A stretch of 64,000 bases of DNA from UBA2767 sp965228625 (GTDB taxonomy: Bacteria > Pseudomonadota > Alphaproteobacteria > Rhizobiales > Methyloligellaceae): positions 868,001 through 932,000 of the forward strand of contig OZ245829.1 in NCBI GenBank assembly GCA_965228625.1, read 5' to 3'. Of the stretch, positions 61,791 through 64,000 are shown in pieces (the first letter of the stretch is position 1; each line of letters opens with the position of its first letter). Position numbers and translations under genes: made by a program. A model generated the notes under the pieces. The model was not told the DNA's origin, did not search any database, and saw nothing but the letters and a program-made list of their open reading frames with translations.

Positions 61791-62592
61791 CAAATCCGGA
61801 CTGGCGTATCAGCTTCGCCGGATCTGGTATGTCGGGCAGGACGTGGTGCTGCCTGTCGCGACCTTCATCGCCCTGCTCATTCTCTGGGAAGTGTGCGTCC
61901 GGTTCTTTGAGATCCCGATCTACCTGTTGCCCGCGCCGTCGTTGATCTACGCGGAGACCTCGTCGGAGTGGCCCATCGTGTGGGGCCACACCATGGCCAC
62001 CCTCGTCACCGTCCTGCTCGGCTTCGGCCTGTCGATCCTCATCAGCCTGCCGCTCGGATTCGCGCTGACGTCTTCGCGCCATGTCTCCAACGCGATCTAT
62101 CCACTTCTCGTCCTGACCCAGTCCATCCCCAAGGTCGCGCTGGCGCCGATCCTCGTCATTGCCTTGGGCGCGAACGAGCTGCCGCGGGTCGCCGTGACCT
62201 TTCTCGTCGCGTTCTTTCCGCTGGTGATCGCCATTGCCACGGGTCTGCTGTCGGTTCCCGCCGATCTCATCGAGCTGAGCCGGTCCTACAAGACAAACCG
62301 AATTCAGGAGCTCCTGCGCATTCGCATCCCCTACGCCATTCCGTTCATTTTCTCCGGACTGAAGGCGGCGATCGCCTTGGCAGTCGTCGGCGCCGTTGTC
62401 GGCGAGTTCGTGACCTCGGACCGCGGCCTCGGCTATCTCATTCAGACATCGACGGCGTTTTTCCGAATGCCGCTTGCCTTTGGCGCCATGGTCTTGCTTT
62501 CGATCATGGGGATCGTGCTGTTTCAGATTGTCGGCATCGCCGAGCGCGTGTTCTTCCCCTGGTCGTCGAGCAAGCAAGTGTTTGCAAACTAG
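61738..62592 (+). CDS. ABC transporter permease, SsuC/ThiX-like
   Basis: About 284 residues from the ATG at 61738, with CAGAGG ahead of it inside the ATPase gene. A Ser-rich N-terminus is followed by about six hydrophobic segments, and ELSRSYKTNRIQELLRIRIP is the coupling loop. The 53-base overlap with the ATPase gene is real coding overlap, unless a later start is used. Confidence 0.87.
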   Translation: MTSKTAPSASVSSSPASDKSGLAYQLRRIWYVGQDVVLPVATFIALLILWEVCVRFFEIPIYLLPAPSLIYAETSSEWPIVWGHTMATLVTVLLGFGLSILISLPLGFALTSSRHVSNAIYPLLVLTQSIPKVALAPILVIALGANELPRVAVTFLVAFFPLVIAIATGLLSVPADLIELSRSYKTNRIQELLRIRIPYAIPFIFSGLKAAIALAVVGAVVGEFVTSDRGLGYLIQTSTAFFRMPLAFGAMVLLSIMGIVLFQIVGIAERVFFPWSSSKQVFAN

Positions 62593-62625
62593 CCCCTACC
62601 AGCACCGAGCAAGGACCAGTTCCCA

Positions 62626-64000
62626 ATGTCGATACAGACGACAGTCATACGTTCCGGACGCCTGCTCTCCGTACCGGACCGTTCCGCGAACGCACGCGAC
62701 ATCATTGTGCAGAACGGAACAATCGTGGAAATCGGCGCACCTGGCCTTGAGGTGCCGGACGGCGCAACGGAGTTCGACGCGAGCGACTTCTTGCTGATGC
62801 CGGGGCTGATCAATGCGCACAGCCACGGACATGGCAGCCTGGCCAAGGGACTGGGCGACCGGTGGACGCTTGAACACCTCTTGCACGCGGGTCCATGGCT
62901 TAATGGGAACCGCACGCTCGACGACAAACGCCTGACGGCGCAGCTCAATGCCGCGGAGATGGTACTGAAAGGTTGCACGGCCACCTACGATCTCTATTTC
63001 GAGTTTCCCGCGCCGACGCTTGAAGGCATGCACGCCGTCGCAAAGGGATATGAAGACGTCGGCGTACGCTCGACCCTTGCGCCCATGATGGCCGACCACA
63101 CGCTCTACACGGCCATTCCCGCGCTTCTCGAGGCTCTGCCCGAGTCGGCGCAGAAACGGCTGTCGGAGATCCGTGCAGCGCCCACCGAACAGATCCTCAA
63201 GAGTTGCCGCGCACTTCTGAACGACTGGCCGTTCGATCCGGAGCGCACGAAATTCGCACTTGCGCCGACGATTCCCTTGCACTGCAGCGATGACTTCATG
63301 ATCGGCTGCCGCGATCTCGCCCGTGACTTCGAGGTCGGACTGCACATGCACCTGTCGGAATCCCGGATACAGGTGGTGACCGGCCTTGAGCGGTACGGCA
63401 AGACGCTCACGGCTCATCTCGACGAGCTCGGCATGCTGACCCCGCGTTTCACGGGCGCGCATTGCGTGTGGCTTGATGACGATGACATAAAGCGGTTTGC
63501 GGACAACGGGTGTTCGATCGCCCACAATCCGGGAAGCAACCTGCGGCTTGGAAACGGCATAGCCCCGGCCCGCCGGATGATCGATCACGGCGTCAATGTC
63601 GGCATCGGCACGGACGGTTGCCAATGCGCCGACCACCAGAACATGTTCGAGGCCATGCGCTTTGCCTCGTTCGTCTCCCGCATCGCCCATCCCGATACGA
63701 ACTCTTGGGTCGAGACATCCGAGGCGATCGAGATGGCGACCCGGGGCAGCGCAAGGACGCTCGGGTTCGGCGAATCGATCGGACATATCGCTCCGGGCGC
63801 GAAGGCCGATATCGTCTTCTGCGATCTTGCCAACATCAACTTCGTGCCACTGAACGACCCGGTCAATCAACTCGTGCATACGGAAGACAGCTCTGCCGTG
63901 CACAGCGTGATGGTGGACGGACGGTTCATCCTGAAGGACCGACAGTTCATGACGATCGACTATGAAAAACTGCGGCGGGACGCGGAAGCGGCGAGCGAGC
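62626..64000 (+). CDS. Amidohydrolase, TRZ/ATZ deaminase-like (partial, 3' end beyond window)
   Basis: At least 458 residues read to the window end without a stop. Metal ligands are H65 and H67 in INAHSHGHGS; HMHLSES, GAHCVWLDDDDI and NVGIGTDGCQCA are the remaining conserved parts of the metal-dependent hydrolase superfamily. The motif order matches TRZ/ATZ hydrolases and deaminases such as those for guanine, cytosine or triazines. AGGA precedes the start. Since it follows an NMT1-type importer, it is likely the enzyme that attacks the imported ring. Confidence 0.85.
   Translation, partial: MSIQTTVIRSGRLLSVPDRSANARDIIVQNGTIVEIGAPGLEVPDGATEFDASDFLLMPGLINAHSHGHGSLAKGLGDRWTLEHLLHAGPWLNGNRTLDDKRLTAQLNAAEMVLKGCTATYDLYFEFPAPTLEGMHAVAKGYEDVGVRSTLAPMMADHTLYTAIPALLEALPESAQKRLSEIRAAPTEQILKSCRALLNDWPFDPERTKFALAPTIPLHCSDDFMIGCRDLARDFEVGLHMHLSESRIQVVTGLERYGKTLTAHLDELGMLTPRFTGAHCVWLDDDDIKRFADNGCSIAHNPGSNLRLGNGIAPARRMIDHGVNVGIGTDGCQCADHQNMFEAMRFASFVSRIAHPDTNSWVETSEAIEMATRGSARTLGFGESIGHIAPGAKADIVFCDLANINFVPLNDPVNQLVHTEDSSAVHSVMVDGRFILKDRQFMTIDYEKLRRDAEAASE

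Noticed and set aside
1..64000. CRISPR array, tRNA, rRNA or insertion sequence
   Set aside because: No spaced repeat array, cloverleaf-like stretch, rRNA-like region or transposase motif was seen; gaps between genes are too short for most of these.

Overview
The window is a gene-dense, high-GC stretch of a bacterial chromosome. It is almost entirely catabolic and transport genes, with short intergenic gaps (none above about 270 bases), many 4-base ATGA overlaps and several GTG/TTG starts. The mix (TAXI-type TRAP transporter, Liv- and Tau-type ABC importers, split valine and leucine pathways, many LysR/IclR/GntR regulators) fits an Alphaproteobacterium with a heterotrophic, possibly marine or soil, lifestyle. 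This is inferred from gene content; no rRNA, tRNA or marker gene is present to prove it. I see no insertion sequence, phage gene or CRISPR array.

Layout. (1) 93-6604: an acyl-CoA module with an SDR, an APH-type kinase, a thiolase, a fused hydratase/dehydrogenase and an ACAD11-like dehydrogenase. It resembles the 4-hydroxyacyl-CoA route known from levulinate catabolism and ACAD10/11. (2) 6608-12913: a Ugp-like glycerol-3-phosphate/glycerophosphodiester importer (C-A-E-B order) ending in a GpdQ-like phosphodiesterase, with a divergent LysR regulator. (3) 13017-22931: an IclR regulator, TauE-type exporter, amidase, SDR, TAXI TRAP importer, a biotin carrier protein divergent from a pyruvate-carboxylase-type carboxyltransferase, and a haloacid dehalogenase. 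(4) 23049-31535: a complete Liv-type ABC importer bracketed by two acyl-CoA ligases. (5) 31633-38077: the valine operon from isobutyryl-CoA to propionyl-CoA with a divergent LysR gene. (6) 38096-46607: thiolase, acyl-CoA dehydrogenase and two AMP-forming ligases, then isovaleryl-CoA dehydrogenase and a methylcrotonyl-CoA carboxylase beta subunit without its alpha partner. (7) 46688-56963: a GntR-led operon with a phosphosulfolactate-synthase-like protein, a Tau-type ABC importer with two different permeases, a TauD-like dioxygenase, a DUF3604 protein and a formylglycine-type sulfatase. (8) 56960-64000: hydantoin-racemase-like and D-carbamoylase-like enzymes, a LysR regulator, an NMT1-type ABC importer and a TRZ/ATZ-type amidohydrolase cut by the window edge.

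Region 7 is the best candidate for an undescribed system. It joins import, oxygenolytic C-S or C-O-S cleavage, sulfate-ester hydrolysis and a sulfite/PEP enzyme under one self-encoded regulator with a strong palindromic operator. Region 3 (biotin carrier plus carboxyltransferase with an amidase and TRAP importer, no biotin carboxylase) and region 1 are also unusual. Functions are predicted from motifs and neighbours only; substrates are unproven throughout.
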